DNA from: an uncultured Eubacteriales bacterium
GTDB lineage: Bacteria; Bacillota; Clostridia; Oscillospirales; CAG-272
NCBI GenBank assembly: GCA_900545935.1
Contig: URAP01000001.1
Location: forward strand, 83,197 to 147,196
Direction: 5' to 3'
DNA: 64,000 bases
Under the pieces are notes generated by a model. It did no database searches. It was not told the origin of the DNA and worked only from the letters and a program-made list of their open reading frames with translations. The translations under genes and the position numbers were made by a program. This document shows positions 27,027 to 36,299 of the stretch, one piece after another; the first letter of the stretch is position 1, and each line of letters opens with the position of its first letter.

Positions 27027-27058
27027 TAAAAAAAGAGACAGTCAAGCGACTGTCTCTT
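27027..27058 (-). terminator. Terminator after the Gfo/Idh oxidoreductase
   Basis: Minus strand AAGAGACAGTC-GCTT-GACTGTCTCTT followed by TTTTTAT. The 320 bases between the two genes (26803-27122) hold only these two terminators; I see no gene there. Confidence 0.88.
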
Positions 27059-27122
27059 GATATCCCGTATCAATAATATGCAATTATCGCCATTCAGGTA
27101 CGGATGATTGTGAAATTGCCGA

Positions 27123-28196
27123 TTAAAGGAGAACTTCCTTACCGGTTCTTGCGGACTCATAGATACCGTCAAGGATCTTGATCATATCAAGCCCCTGCTG
27201 AGGTACATAGTCGGGAGCTCTGCCGTCAAGCAGAATCTCGGAGAAGTGACGGATAGCGCGGTCGTGACCGTTGCCCATCTCGGGAAGCTCGGGCTTCTCG
27301 TCTACGAGCTGACCCTCTTCCTCGCCGAAGATCTTGACAGAGCCGTCGTCGCCCCATGTGAAGCCCGCCTTAGTACCGCGGAGCTCTACGAAGCGCTTCT
27401 CCTCCTCGATGTTCGATGCCCAGCTGAACTCGAACTGAAGGCAGGAGCCGTTATCAAAGCGGATGAAGCCCATTGCAAGGTCCTCAACGTCGAAGGTACC
27501 GTCTGCAACAGCCTCACCGAACTTAGAGTGCTCGGAATCGCTCTCAGCCTCATCGTTTGCAAACTTGGTGTAGGTGCAGCCCGAAACGGCAACGGGTGTG
27601 GGGTTGCCCATGAGCCAGATGGAGAGGTCGATCATGTGAACGCCGAGGTCGATCAGAGGACCGCCGCCCGAGCGAGCCTTAGTGGTGAACCAGCCGCCCT
27701 TGCCGGGGATGCCGCGGCGACGGATCCATCCGCAGCGCCCGCAGTAGATCTCGCCGCACTTGCCGTCGGCGATGTACTTCTTGAGGAACTGCGAGTTGGG
27801 GTAGTAACGGTTGTTGCGCATGCACATAAGGAGCTTGCCGTTCTTTTCGGAAGCATCCTTCATCTTCTTCTGCTCGGCAGCGTTGATAGCGTCGGGCTTC
27901 TCGCAGAATACGTTGATGCCGTGCTCGAGAGCATATACGGCGATAACGGAGTGCATATCGTTAGGAGTTGCAATATCGACAACATCGAGCTGCTCCTTCT
28001 CGATCATCTCCTTGTAGTCAACATATACCTTGATACCCTGATCCTCGATGTGCGTGCGCTTGATGTACTCGTCGCACTTCTCGGGCTTGATATCACACAT
28101 TGCGATAATGTCGGCGCGGGGGTTCTCTCTCCAGGAATCGGAGTGTACGTTACCCATACCGCCGAGACCGACGATACCTACTCTGAGTCTTTCCAT
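27123..28196 (-). CDS. Gfo/Idh/MocA-family NAD(P)-dependent oxidoreductase
   Basis: A 357-residue sugar or inositol-type dehydrogenase of the Gfo/Idh/MocA family; the substrate is unknown. The N-terminal Rossmann fold shows RVGIVGLGGMGNVHSDSW and a MCDIKPEK ending strand beta 2. The family CEKP motif appears in GINVFCEKPDA, with Lys as the expected catalytic/nucleotide residue, and DLGVHMIDLSIWLMGNP carries the second conserved region with catalytic-site His. It lacks an export signal. AAAGGA lies twelve bases before ATG. It follows the acyl-CoA ligase by 80 bases but has its own terminator; no sugar transporter adjoins it to suggest a substrate. Confidence 0.88.
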   Translation of the reverse strand: MERLRVGIVGLGGMGNVHSDSWRENPRADIIAMCDIKPEKCDEYIKRTHIEDQGIKVYVDYKEMIEKEQLDVVDIATPNDMHSVIAVYALEHGINVFCEKPDAINAAEQKKMKDASEKNGKLLMCMRNNRYYPNSQFLKKYIADGKCGEIYCGRCGWIRRRGIPGKGGWFTTKARSGGGPLIDLGVHMIDLSIWLMGNPTPVAVSGCTYTKFANDEAESDSEHSKFGEAVADGTFDVEDLAMGFIRFDNGSCLQFEFSWASNIEEEKRFVELRGTKAGFTWGDDGSVKIFGEEEGQLVDEKPELPEMGNGHDRAIRHFSEILLDGRAPDYVPQQGLDMIKILDGIYESARTGKEVLL

Positions 28197-28276
28197 AATG
28201 AAAATATCCTTTCTTATACTGCAATAGAATTGCCTTTTTATATTATAACCGGCGATTGTGCTCGGATATAAACTTT

Positions 28277-30217
28277 TTATTTTTCGACTTCGGCACCGCC
28301 GTTTTCGATATGGGTGGTCTCTCCGTCGGTGTGTGCTGTCTCGCGATCGGAAGCCTCCGGAGAATGCTCAGGCACAGCCGCCTTATCGGAGCTGCGATGC
28401 TTACCCTTTTCGCTCTTTTTGTCCTTTTTGCCCTTCTCGATGGGCTCTGCTGCAGGAGCGGGAGCAGCTGCTACTGCATTCGCCGATGCGGCAATGCGAG
28501 CCATCTCTTCCTCCTCGAGCATGCGGTATGCGACCTTTCCGACCAGCGTTTTCGGCATATCGTCTCGAAATTCGATGTCGTAAGGCATAGCGTACTTGGC
28601 TATGTTCTTGCGGCAGTAGGCGAGCAGCACCTGTTTTGTTTCGTCGTTCGCGGGAACACCCGCAGCGAGCTTGACAAATGCCTTTACCTTCTGCATCTTA
28701 TACGGATCGGGCACACCGATAACACAGCTCATTTGAACATATTCGTGTGCATCGAGAATGTTCTCTATCTGACCCGGATAAACATTGTAGCCGGAGGTGA
28801 TTATCATGCGCTTTGCTCTTCCGCGGAAGTATACAAAGCCCTCCGTATCCATCATACCGAGGTCGCCTGTGTGGACCCATGTCAGACCGTCGTCGCCGAC
28901 GCGAAGAGTCTCGGCGGTCTCGTCGGGATGATTCATATATTCCTTCATTACGGTAGGACCGGCGAGCAGTATCTCACCCTCCTCACCGTAAGGAAGCTCC
29001 TCCCCGCTCTCGCGATTAACGATCTTGATATATGTATCCGGGAACGGAACACCGATGCTCCCCTCCTTAAACATATGCGGAGGAGTAAGGCAGCAAGCGG
29101 TGACCGTCTCGGTCGTGCCATAGCCCTCGCGTACCTGAATAACACTCTTATGATCGTATAGGAAACGGTCAAGCTTCTTTTTAAGCTCGACGGAAAGCGA
29201 ATCTCCGCCGGAGAATACACCCTTTAGGCAGGAGAGGTCGGTTCCGTTCATTGTCGACAGGCGAAGCAGCGCCTCATAGAGCGTTGGCACGCCCGCAATA
29301 AAATTGCATCTGTATTTTATCAGCAGCTTTGCATAGCTCTTAGCGGTGAAGCGAGGAACAAGTATACATCTTCCGCCCTGAGAGAGCATTGTGTGGATGC
29401 ACACGCCGAGACCGAAGCCGTGGAAAAGCGGCATGGCTGCAAGCATGGTATCGCCAGGGCGAAACATCGGATTTGCAGCGATGACCTGCTGACCGAGTGC
29501 GTTGAAGTTGAGATTTGTCAGCACGATTCCCTTCGTCGTTCCGGTCGTACCACCGGAATAAAGAATGACAGCGGGATCGGTTGGCTTGCGCTTGACGCGA
29601 TAATTATAGAAGCAGCTCTTACCGAGACGTATAAACTCCTTCCATCTGATAATCGGCGCGTCGTCCGGTATCTTTGCTATCTTTCTGCCCTCGGTGAGCA
29701 TGTAGCCGGTGCGCAGCGGATTCGACAGCTCATCCTTTATGCTCGCGATAACAATATTGACGAGCGGCGTATTCTGTCTGATACGCTCAAACTTTCCGTA
29801 AAATTGATCGAGCGTTATCGCGGTAACGCTGCCGGACTCACAGAGATAGAATTCTATCTCCTTCTCTGCCGACAGCGGATGTATCATATTTGCTATACCG
29901 CCGATAAGGTTGACGGCATAGAACATGTATATTGCCTGCGGACAGTTCGGCATGGCGATGGTGACTCTGTCGCCCTCGCGCACACCTATAGTACGCAGCG
30001 AGCGCGCGCAGGAATGCACCATCTCGACAAGGTGAGAATAGGTCTGTCCTCTGCCCATAAAGTCAAAGGCAACGGCGCGCGGATTTTTGCGTGCGACAGC
30101 CTCTACAGCCTCAAACATCGTACCGGCAAAATAGTCAAGATGCATCGGAACTCCGCCGAGATGTCCCTCCCACGGAGTCTTGACCCGAACCGGTGCTGCG
30201 GGTATTTCAAACTTCAT
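28277..30217 (-). CDS. AMP-forming acyl-CoA ligase (fatty acid-CoA ligase family)
   Basis: A 646-residue ANL-superfamily enzyme that activates a carboxylic acid with ATP and joins it to CoA, probably a medium- or long-chain acyl substrate. Motifs: ILYSGGTTGTTKGIVLTN (P-loop A3), GYGTTETV (A5), GDLGMMDTEGFVYFRGR (A7/A8) and the C-terminal PKTLVGKVAYR with the conserved catalytic Lys (A10). The final 70 residues are an Ala/Pro/Lys/Glu-rich tail not needed by the family fold. Its start shares an A with the stop of the upstream acyltransferase-like gene (TGATG), so translation is coupled and the two products probably act together. No signal peptide. Confidence 0.9.
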   Translation of the reverse strand: MKFEIPAAPVRVKTPWEGHLGGVPMHLDYFAGTMFEAVEAVARKNPRAVAFDFMGRGQTYSHLVEMVHSCARSLRTIGVREGDRVTIAMPNCPQAIYMFYAVNLIGGIANMIHPLSAEKEIEFYLCESGSVTAITLDQFYGKFERIRQNTPLVNIVIASIKDELSNPLRTGYMLTEGRKIAKIPDDAPIIRWKEFIRLGKSCFYNYRVKRKPTDPAVILYSGGTTGTTKGIVLTNLNFNALGQQVIAANPMFRPGDTMLAAMPLFHGFGLGVCIHTMLSQGGRCILVPRFTAKSYAKLLIKYRCNFIAGVPTLYEALLRLSTMNGTDLSCLKGVFSGGDSLSVELKKKLDRFLYDHKSVIQVREGYGTTETVTACCLTPPHMFKEGSIGVPFPDTYIKIVNRESGEELPYGEEGEILLAGPTVMKEYMNHPDETAETLRVGDDGLTWVHTGDLGMMDTEGFVYFRGRAKRMIITSGYNVYPGQIENILDAHEYVQMSCVIGVPDPYKMQKVKAFVKLAAGVPANDETKQVLLAYCRKNIAKYAMPYDIEFRDDMPKTLVGKVAYRMLEEEEMARIAASANAVAAAPAPAAEPIEKGKKDKKSEKGKHRSSDKAAVPEHSPEASDRETAHTDGETTHIENGGAEVEK

Positions 30218-31086
30218 CAGTAATCGACCTCCTCGGAGAGCGGCTGCTCGAGCAGCTCGGGGTTTTCAAGCAGATGGCGCATCAGACGCACCGAGCGCGA
30301 GAAATAATAGCCGTCGGCAATGCGCTCATCGACCGTCAGACCGAGGTCGATGCTCATGCGCATCTGAGCGTTTCCGTCATCATCAAAAAACGGGCGCTTC
30401 TTCTTTTCGCCTACAACGACAAAGAGTGAATTCGTTCCCCAGTTAGTCAGGTGGTGATACCCTGCATGCAGCTTTATTGAACCGAGGTTGGACAGCATGA
30501 CCGTCGAATACTGCGGGTCGCTCGCGATAAGTCCTTTCGGCACCCATCCGTGACGGTCACAAAATCTCATAATACTAAGAAACACTCTCATAACAGGGCG
30601 CGGTATCTTAGAGACAATGTCCATGCTTTCCGTAGAAGCATCGTTCTTCTTTACATCCCTGCACTCGGTTACGATGCGTTCGATTTCCGAATGAATGGTG
30701 TCGAGCGTATCGTCGGGATGCGCATGAATAAAGGCAAGCGCCTCACCGGAGGCGTCGGAAAACTGCTTCTTTACCACGAATGCAGCCGTCAACTCGTTAC
30801 GCTCGTAAATATTGTTGTTTACGATAAACCGATTCATCTTCGGACGCAGCGTGACCGTACGCAGCATTGCGGTGATTATCAGCTGAAATATATTATACTT
30901 ATAGCCGTCGTTACCCTCATTACGCCGTGCAAGATAATCCTCGGCAGCGCTTAAATCGAGCTGCTCCGAGATAAAAGCCTCATTATCAGCACGGTTAGGC
31001 AGAATATGCGGCACAATTATATGCATTGAATCAAGATCGCGAAGAAGCTTACCGTCCTTACGATCGCCGAATCTCTTAGCTGACAT
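30217..31086 (-). CDS. E2/chloramphenicol-acetyltransferase-like acyltransferase, catalytic domain only
   Basis: A 289-residue protein matching the catalytic domain of 2-oxoacid dehydrogenase E2 and CAT enzymes: a central VTLRPKMNRFIVNNNIYERNE and a C-terminal MSIDLGLTVDERIADGYYFSRS followed by a terminal helix. There is no lipoyl or E1/E3-binding domain. In E2/CAT the motif is H-x-x-x-D-G; here the line reads DERIADG (about residue 250), with Glu in the place of the catalytic His. It may therefore be non-catalytic, or use another mechanism. Start at 31086 follows GGAA; an upstream frame to 31191 overlaps the promoter. It is coupled to the acyl-CoA ligase. Confidence 0.78.
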   Translation of the reverse strand: MSAKRFGDRKDGKLLRDLDSMHIIVPHILPNRADNEAFISEQLDLSAAEDYLARRNEGNDGYKYNIFQLIITAMLRTVTLRPKMNRFIVNNNIYERNELTAAFVVKKQFSDASGEALAFIHAHPDDTLDTIHSEIERIVTECRDVKKNDASTESMDIVSKIPRPVMRVFLSIMRFCDRHGWVPKGLIASDPQYSTVMLSNLGSIKLHAGYHHLTNWGTNSLFVVVGEKKKRPFFDDDGNAQMRMSIDLGLTVDERIADGYYFSRSVRLMRHLLENPELLEQPLSEEVDY

Positions 31087-31196
31087 TACAGTTCCGTTCC
31101 CGCCGTGCGGCGAGTTCCTCTCATTATGAATAGCAGTGTCGAAAACACAGATCTTTGCGCGTCGCAGCAAGCTGCGCAGACGCTCAATCACTATAT

Positions 31197-31225
31197 ATTA
31201 TATATCATTTGTTACGTCTATGCAA
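31197..31225 (-). promoter_or_regulatory. Promoter of the acyltransferase-like/acyl-CoA ligase operon
   Basis: Minus strand -35 TTGCAT (31225-31220), 17 bases, -10 TATAAT (31202-31197). Transcription would start near 31190, confirming that the E2-like gene starts downstream at 31086. Confidence 0.72.
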
Positions 31226-31472
31226 GCCTTTTGACCGATTTTTATGTCAAAAAAACATATTTTTTCCCGACTGTAAAACGGTGCCGAGCAGGTATATACA
31301 TATCATTTTCACGGAGGTTGCGAGGTAAGCTTATTTCCCGGGAAATATTATCGCAACAGCATCGGCGAAATCACGGCAGCTCACCAAATCATATATAAAA
31401 TGGCATTGTGATCCCTTGCCGAGCCACGCGCCATACCATAGCAAACAACAGTCTCCCGTGAGCAGAAGCGAG
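31226..31472. other. Gap between the acyltransferase operon and lysR
   Basis: The 386-base stretch 31087-31472 holds the promoter above and one perfect 14-base palindrome, ATTTCCCGGGAAAT (31333-31346), 108 bases upstream of the -35 box. It could be an operator, but its distance argues against direct promoter control. I see no gene or clear terminator for lysR. Confidence 0.4.
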
Positions 31473-32342
31473 TCAGCGTCCGCCGAGTAGTTCGGAGCAG
31501 ACAGCAAGAAGCTCGCGCGCAAGCGGTGCAATTACAGCCCCGCGCTTAGTTATCAGCAGTGTCTCGGTCTCAAGCGTGGGCTCGGAGAGCGTCTTTATAT
31601 CAAGCTCGCGGCACATGCTTCGCATGGATGCGGGAAATATCGCGGTCGCAAGCCCTGCACCGACCCACAGCATGGCATCGCGAGCATCATCGCAAATGCA
31701 GAATACCTCCGGAGTAAGTCCCTGTGACGCAAACGTCGACATTATCAGCTCCTCATACCGACGGTATATTATCAGCTTTCTGCCGATGAGGTCGGCAAGA
31801 CGGCAGTGATCTGTATATTCGCATTCCGGCGGTGCAGATGTCGGTGAAACGGCAAGCATCGGCTCGTGAGAGAGGGTCAGACTGTCTACCGAATCGAGCC
31901 GCAGCGGTGTTCGAGCGACAGATATATCAATAATTCCGTCGAGCAGCAGCTGAAGCAGCGTATAGCTTGAGCCGTCGTGCACCTCAAAGCTGACATCGGG
32001 ATTCAGCAATGCAAACTTCGCTATAAAGGGCAGCACGGTGGGCACTGTCGAGGAGGTAATGCCTATACGCAGCACGCGGCGCTTCCCTGCTTCGCTGACC
32101 TCCTTTTTTGTCGAATGCGCAAACTCGAGCAGATTTTCCGCCCGCTCATACAACAGCCTGCCCGCCGCGGTCAGCTCTACCCCCTTCGCACTCCTCGTAA
32201 ACAGCTCCGCGCCGAGCTCTCCTTCGAGCTGTCGCAGCGAATAGCTGAGCGGTGGCTGCGACATATTCAGCTTGCGCGCCGCCTCGTTTATACTGCCCGT
32301 ATCGGCTATCCTTACGAAATATTCCAGCTGTCTCAGTTCCAT
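31473..32342 (-). CDS. LysR-family transcriptional regulator
   Basis: A 289-residue LysR-type regulator. The N-terminal helix-turn-helix is complete: MELRQLEYFVRIADTGSINEAARKLNMSQPPLSYSLRQLEGELGAELFTRSAKGVELTAAGRLL. The remaining ~200 residues form the periplasmic-binding-like effector domain (RIGITSSTVPTVLPFIAKFALLNPDVSFEV), which resembles the CbbR/CysL type but gives no ligand clue. GAGGTG stands four bases before the ATG at 32342; a longer frame to 32375 lacks a site. It is divergent from the ABC exporter genes; by the usual LysR layout it may control that operon. Confidence 0.93.
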   Translation of the reverse strand: MELRQLEYFVRIADTGSINEAARKLNMSQPPLSYSLRQLEGELGAELFTRSAKGVELTAAGRLLYERAENLLEFAHSTKKEVSEAGKRRVLRIGITSSTVPTVLPFIAKFALLNPDVSFEVHDGSSYTLLQLLLDGIIDISVARTPLRLDSVDSLTLSHEPMLAVSPTSAPPECEYTDHCRLADLIGRKLIIYRRYEELIMSTFASQGLTPEVFCICDDARDAMLWVGAGLATAIFPASMRSMCRELDIKTLSEPTLETETLLITKRGAVIAPLARELLAVCSELLGGR

Positions 32343-32495
32343 ACCGCACCTCGTTATATAAAAATAATATATCATATAAACAAAAACAATATTATCTGTA
32401 TTGAGTATAATGTGTTATAATATATTTGTCAATACTAAAATCAAAATCGACCCGTCGGCGCGGTTGCCGTGCAGGCAGCTCGGAAAGGCTATGAC

Positions 32496-34322
32496 ATGAA
32501 ACGACTGCTACCATATCTGCGTGAATACCGAAAGGAAAGTATTCTTGCACCGCTGTTCAAGCTACTCGAGGCAATATTCGATCTGCTTGTACCGCTCGCC
32601 GTCGCAAGGATGATAGACGGCGGGGATAACAGAAAAACCGTAATTATCTATTTCTGCGTGCTTATCGCAATGGCTGTTATAGGACTGACCTGCACCGTCG
32701 TAGCGCAGTATTTTTCCGCGCGGGCAAGCGTCGGTTTTGCAGGCAAACTGCGCTGTGCACTGTTCTCGCGTATTCAGGTATTCTCATATTCCGACATCGA
32801 CGCAGAGGGCAGCGATACACTTATCACCCGCCTATCCGGCGACATCAACCAGGTGCAGAACGGAGTGAATATGGGGCTGCGCCTGCTGCTGCGCAGTCCG
32901 TTCATCGTATTCGGCTGTACCGTGATGGCATTTACCATCAATGTGCGCTGCGCGCTGATCTTCGCCCTCACCGTGCCTGTACTATTCGCTATTACATTTC
33001 TGATAATGAAGGCGAGTATTCCGCTGTTCGGAAAGGCGCAGTCCGGGCTTGACCGTGTAACACGCATGACACGTGAAAATCTCACCGGAGCACGTGTTAT
33101 CCGCGCATTCTGCCGCGAGGAGAGCGAGATCGAGGAATTCGATGAGAGCAACCGAGCTCTTACGTCGCTTAACCTCTTTGTCGGCAGACTCTCTGCACTG
33201 CTAAACCCGGTAACATATGTCCTGATCAATCTTGCGACTGTTTTTCTTATCAGAGAAGCCGCTGTTCGTGTCGAGCTCGGCTCGCTCGCACAGGGCGAGG
33301 TCGTTGCGCTGTATAACTACATGCTCCAGATTATCGTCGAGCTTATAAAGCTCGCGTCGCTTATCATAACGCTCAACCGTTCGCTCGCCTGTGCAGGCAG
33401 AGTTGCGGATGTTATGGCAATCGAGCCGAGCATGACTTACGTGCCCGACGGCATCGGCTCTCTTAAAGACGGCAGCGTCACATTTGACAATGTTTCGTTT
33501 ACTTATCGCGGCGCGGGTGCGCCGAGTCTTGACGGTATCAGCTTCAGCGCCCTGAGCGGCTCGACGGTCGGTATCATCGGCGGTACGGGAAGCGGAAAAA
33601 CGACGCTTATCAACCTTATTCCTCGATTTTATGACGCGACGACCGGCAATATTACGATAGGAGGACAGGATGTTCGCGGCTATTCGCGCGCCGCACTCGC
33701 CGATGCCGTAGGAGTTGTACCGCAAAAGGCGATGCTCTTCAGCGGCACTATTCGCGACAACCTGAAATTCGGCGATAAAAATGCAACGGACGAGCAGCTG
33801 TGGGCTGCACTCGAGACAGCACAGGCGCGCGAGATAGTCGAAGGCAAGCCAGGAGGTCTTGACAGCGTCGTTGAGCAGAACGGTCGAAATTTCTCCGGAG
33901 GTCAGCGTCAGCGTCTGACGATCGCCCGAGCGCTTGTAAAAAAACCGCAGATACTCATCCTTGACGACAGCTCGAGCGCACTCGACTATGCGACCGATGC
34001 GGCGCTCCGACGCTCGCTTCGTGCACAAAAGGGCGCGACGACCTTTATCGTTTCGCAGCGTATTGCGTGCGTACGGGATGCAGATATGATACTCGTACTC
34101 GATAACGGCAGGCTTGTCGGGCGAGGAACACACGAGCAGCTGCTCGACGGCTGCGGAGTCTACCGCGACATCTACCGCTCGCAGTTTCCTGAGGAAAAGG
34201 AAAGCACGGCACAGCGCGGGATAGGCAAAAATGAAAAAACGGCTGCCGCCCGCAATCCATTATCCGACAGTGAGAAAAACACAAATGATACCCCGGACGA
34301 AAAGGAGGTGCGCAAGGCATGA
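32496..34322 (+). CDS. ABC exporter subunit with degenerate ATP site (heterodimer partner 1)
   Basis: A 608-residue half-transporter: six membrane helices (about 15-300), then an ATPase domain. Walker A GGTGSGKT (about 364-371) and signature FSGGQ are good, but the Walker B end reads LILDDSSS, with Asp where the catalytic Glu should be, and the switch His is Gln (IVSQRI). This is the pattern of the degenerate half in heterodimeric multidrug exporters such as BmrCD or LmrCD. A polar tail of about 45 residues follows. GGAAAGG precedes the ATG at 32496; an earlier ATG at 32469 is less well placed. It overlaps the next gene by four bases (ATGA). Confidence 0.92.
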   Translation: MKRLLPYLREYRKESILAPLFKLLEAIFDLLVPLAVARMIDGGDNRKTVIIYFCVLIAMAVIGLTCTVVAQYFSARASVGFAGKLRCALFSRIQVFSYSDIDAEGSDTLITRLSGDINQVQNGVNMGLRLLLRSPFIVFGCTVMAFTINVRCALIFALTVPVLFAITFLIMKASIPLFGKAQSGLDRVTRMTRENLTGARVIRAFCREESEIEEFDESNRALTSLNLFVGRLSALLNPVTYVLINLATVFLIREAAVRVELGSLAQGEVVALYNYMLQIIVELIKLASLIITLNRSLACAGRVADVMAIEPSMTYVPDGIGSLKDGSVTFDNVSFTYRGAGAPSLDGISFSALSGSTVGIIGGTGSGKTTLINLIPRFYDATTGNITIGGQDVRGYSRAALADAVGVVPQKAMLFSGTIRDNLKFGDKNATDEQLWAALETAQAREIVEGKPGGLDSVVEQNGRNFSGGQRQRLTIARALVKKPQILILDDSSSALDYATDAALRRSLRAQKGATTFIVSQRIACVRDADMILVLDNGRLVGRGTHEQLLDGCGVYRDIYRSQFPEEKESTAQRGIGKNEKTAAARNPLSDSEKNTNDTPDEKEVRKA

Positions 34323-36100
34323 GGAAGAACAAAAAGACCGCCGGCATTTCGGCAAAGCAGACCGGTAAAAAGGTCGGCGGCATGACTACGGTAAAGCAGC
34401 TCATGCCCTACCTCGGACGCAGACGCCTCTCCCTGCTGCTGACTCTGCTGCTCGCGGCTGCATCGGTCGTGCTGCAGCTGTATGTTCCCGTTCTGTTCGG
34501 CTCGGCGATAGATGCGCTGTCCGGCGGCGTGGATCATGCAGCCATGGGGCGCAGTCTGTTGCTTGCGGCGGCACTCGCGGCAGGCTCGGGAGTGTGCACA
34601 TTCCTCATGAATCTGATTAACAACAATATTACATTCAGGGTCGTCGAGGAGCTGCGCTCGGATGCTATCCGACATCTGCAAAAGACACCTCTGTCCTATC
34701 TTGACTCGCACAGCACCGGCGATATGCTGAGCCGCGTAACAAGTGATGTTGACATTCTCTCCGACGGACTGCTGCTCGGATTCACACAGCTGTTTTCGGG
34801 TGTTATTACCATTATCGTGACCCTTGTATTTATGTTCTCGAGAAATATTCTTGTCTCGCTGATCGTCGTACTGCTGACTCCGCTGTCATTTCTTGTCGCA
34901 AGGTTCGTATCCTCACGTTCCTATCGTCTCTTCTGTCGTCAGAGCGAGATACGCGGACGGCAGACCGCTCTTATAGACGAGTCGGTCGGCGGGCAGAAGG
35001 TTATTCGTGCATTCGGCTACGAGGAGCGCGCGCAGCGGAGCTTCGATGAGCTGAACGACGAGCTGACGGAATGCAGCACGCAGGCGGTTTTTTACAGCAG
35101 CCTTACCAACCCCTCAACCCGCTTTGTAAACAATCTCGTCTATGCGGGCGTTGCGCTTGCGGGCGTTCTCCTAATCCCCGGCGGCAGTCTGACGGTCGGC
35201 GGTCTGTCCGCCCTGCTCGCTTATGCGAACAGATATATGAAGCCGTTCAACGACATCAGCTCTGTCGTTACCGAGCTGCAAAACGCGCTCGCCTGCGCAG
35301 ACCGTGTATTTGAGCTGCTCGGCACCGAGACAGAATCCCCCGATGCACCGAGCGAGCTTAACGCACCGAGCGGGCAGATAGATCTTGACAATGTTTCGTT
35401 TTCTTACGATCTCGAGCGCCCGCTGATACGCGATCTCAGCCTACACGCAGAGCCGGGACGTCGCATTGCGATAGTCGGTCCTACCGGCTGCGGCAAAACG
35501 ACGCTTATAAATCTGCTGATGCGCTTCTATGATGTTGATGAGGGTGAGATATCTGTTGACGGTCACGATATACGCGAGGTTACGCGTCATTCGCTTCGCC
35601 GCAGCTACGGTATGGTGCTCCAGGACACATGGCTCAAGAGCGGTACTGTACGCGATAATATCGCATTCGGCAAGCCCGACGCGACCGACGATGAAATTCT
35701 CCGTGCCGCAGAGGCTGCACACTGCCTCGGATTTATCCGCCGTCTGCCGCATGGGCTCAACACAGTAATATCGGATGACGGTCTGAGTCAGGGTCAGAAG
35801 CAGCTGCTCTGTATCGCTCGCGTTATGCTCTGCCTGCCTCCGATGCTGATACTTGACGAGGCGACCTCGAGCATTGATACCAATACCGAACTCAAGATTC
35901 AGAGTGCATTTGACCGCCTGATGCGCGGCAGGACGAGCTTTATCGTCGCACACAGACTCTCCACCATACGCGATGCGGATATCATTCTCGTAATGCGCGA
36001 CGGCAGGGTCATTGAGCAAGGAAGTCATGAAGAGCTGCTCGTGCGTCCCGGCAGCTACTATGCAAAGCTGTATAACAGTCAGTTTGTCCCTTCGGTATAA
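34319..36100 (+). CDS. ABC exporter subunit with canonical ATP site (heterodimer partner 2)
   Basis: A 593-residue half-transporter. After a basic start, six membrane helices (about 30-320) are followed by the ATPase domain: Walker A GPTGCGKT near 385, Walker B LILDEATS with the catalytic Glu, and H-switch IVAHRL intact, but the signature is LSQGQ instead of LSGGQ. Combined with partner 1, one composite site is canonical and the other doubly degenerate, which is the known heterodimer asymmetry. Substrates are unknown: drugs, peptides or lipids. The start overlaps partner 1 by four bases; AAAGGAGG lies just upstream. A terminator follows. Confidence 0.93.
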   Translation: MRKNKKTAGISAKQTGKKVGGMTTVKQLMPYLGRRRLSLLLTLLLAAASVVLQLYVPVLFGSAIDALSGGVDHAAMGRSLLLAAALAAGSGVCTFLMNLINNNITFRVVEELRSDAIRHLQKTPLSYLDSHSTGDMLSRVTSDVDILSDGLLLGFTQLFSGVITIIVTLVFMFSRNILVSLIVVLLTPLSFLVARFVSSRSYRLFCRQSEIRGRQTALIDESVGGQKVIRAFGYEERAQRSFDELNDELTECSTQAVFYSSLTNPSTRFVNNLVYAGVALAGVLLIPGGSLTVGGLSALLAYANRYMKPFNDISSVVTELQNALACADRVFELLGTETESPDAPSELNAPSGQIDLDNVSFSYDLERPLIRDLSLHAEPGRRIAIVGPTGCGKTTLINLLMRFYDVDEGEISVDGHDIREVTRHSLRRSYGMVLQDTWLKSGTVRDNIAFGKPDATDDEILRAAEAAHCLGFIRRLPHGLNTVISDDGLSQGQKQLLCIARVMLCLPPMLILDEATSSIDTNTELKIQSAFDRLMRGRTSFIVAHRLSTIRDADIILVMRDGRVIEQGSHEELLVRPGSYYAKLYNSQFVPSV

Positions 36101-36128
36101 GAACGAGAAAAACACTTTACTTAATATG

Positions 36129-36168
36129 TCAGACGAAGTGAGCATTTCCCCACTTCGTCTGATTTTTT
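36129..36168 (+). terminator. Terminator of the ABC exporter operon
   Basis: TCAGACGAAGTG (36129-36140) pairs with CACTTCGTCTGA (36151-36162), then TTTTTT. Confidence 0.93.
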
Positions 36169-36253
36169 GTACGCTGTGAAAAAAAGATATTATTTACCGG
36201 TGAAAACCGGTGTGCATCTCGGCAATTTAATCCATGCGGTTTGTCATATAGGG

Positions 36254-36282
36254 TAGACAAAGCCGACCGAATATGCTATAAT
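36254..36282 (+). promoter_or_regulatory. Promoter of the cation antiporter gene
   Basis: TAGACA (36254-36259), 17 bases, TATAAT (36277-36282). The transcript would start near 36289 and carry a leader of about 180 bases. Confidence 0.68.
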
Positions 36283-36299
36283 GCAGAATATTGTCAAAA

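Noticed and set aside
31333..31346. Perfect palindrome ATTTCCCGGGAAAT as a LysR operator
   Set aside because: It lies downstream of lysR and over 100 bases upstream of the next promoter, so it is not placed like a LysR site. It is kept only as a note.
32399..32434. TATTGA/TCAATA arms around a TATAAT between lysR and the ABC genes as operator and promoter
   Set aside because: The arms are short and 24 bases apart, and no acceptable -35 box is found at the right distance. In so AT-rich a stretch this can arise by chance.
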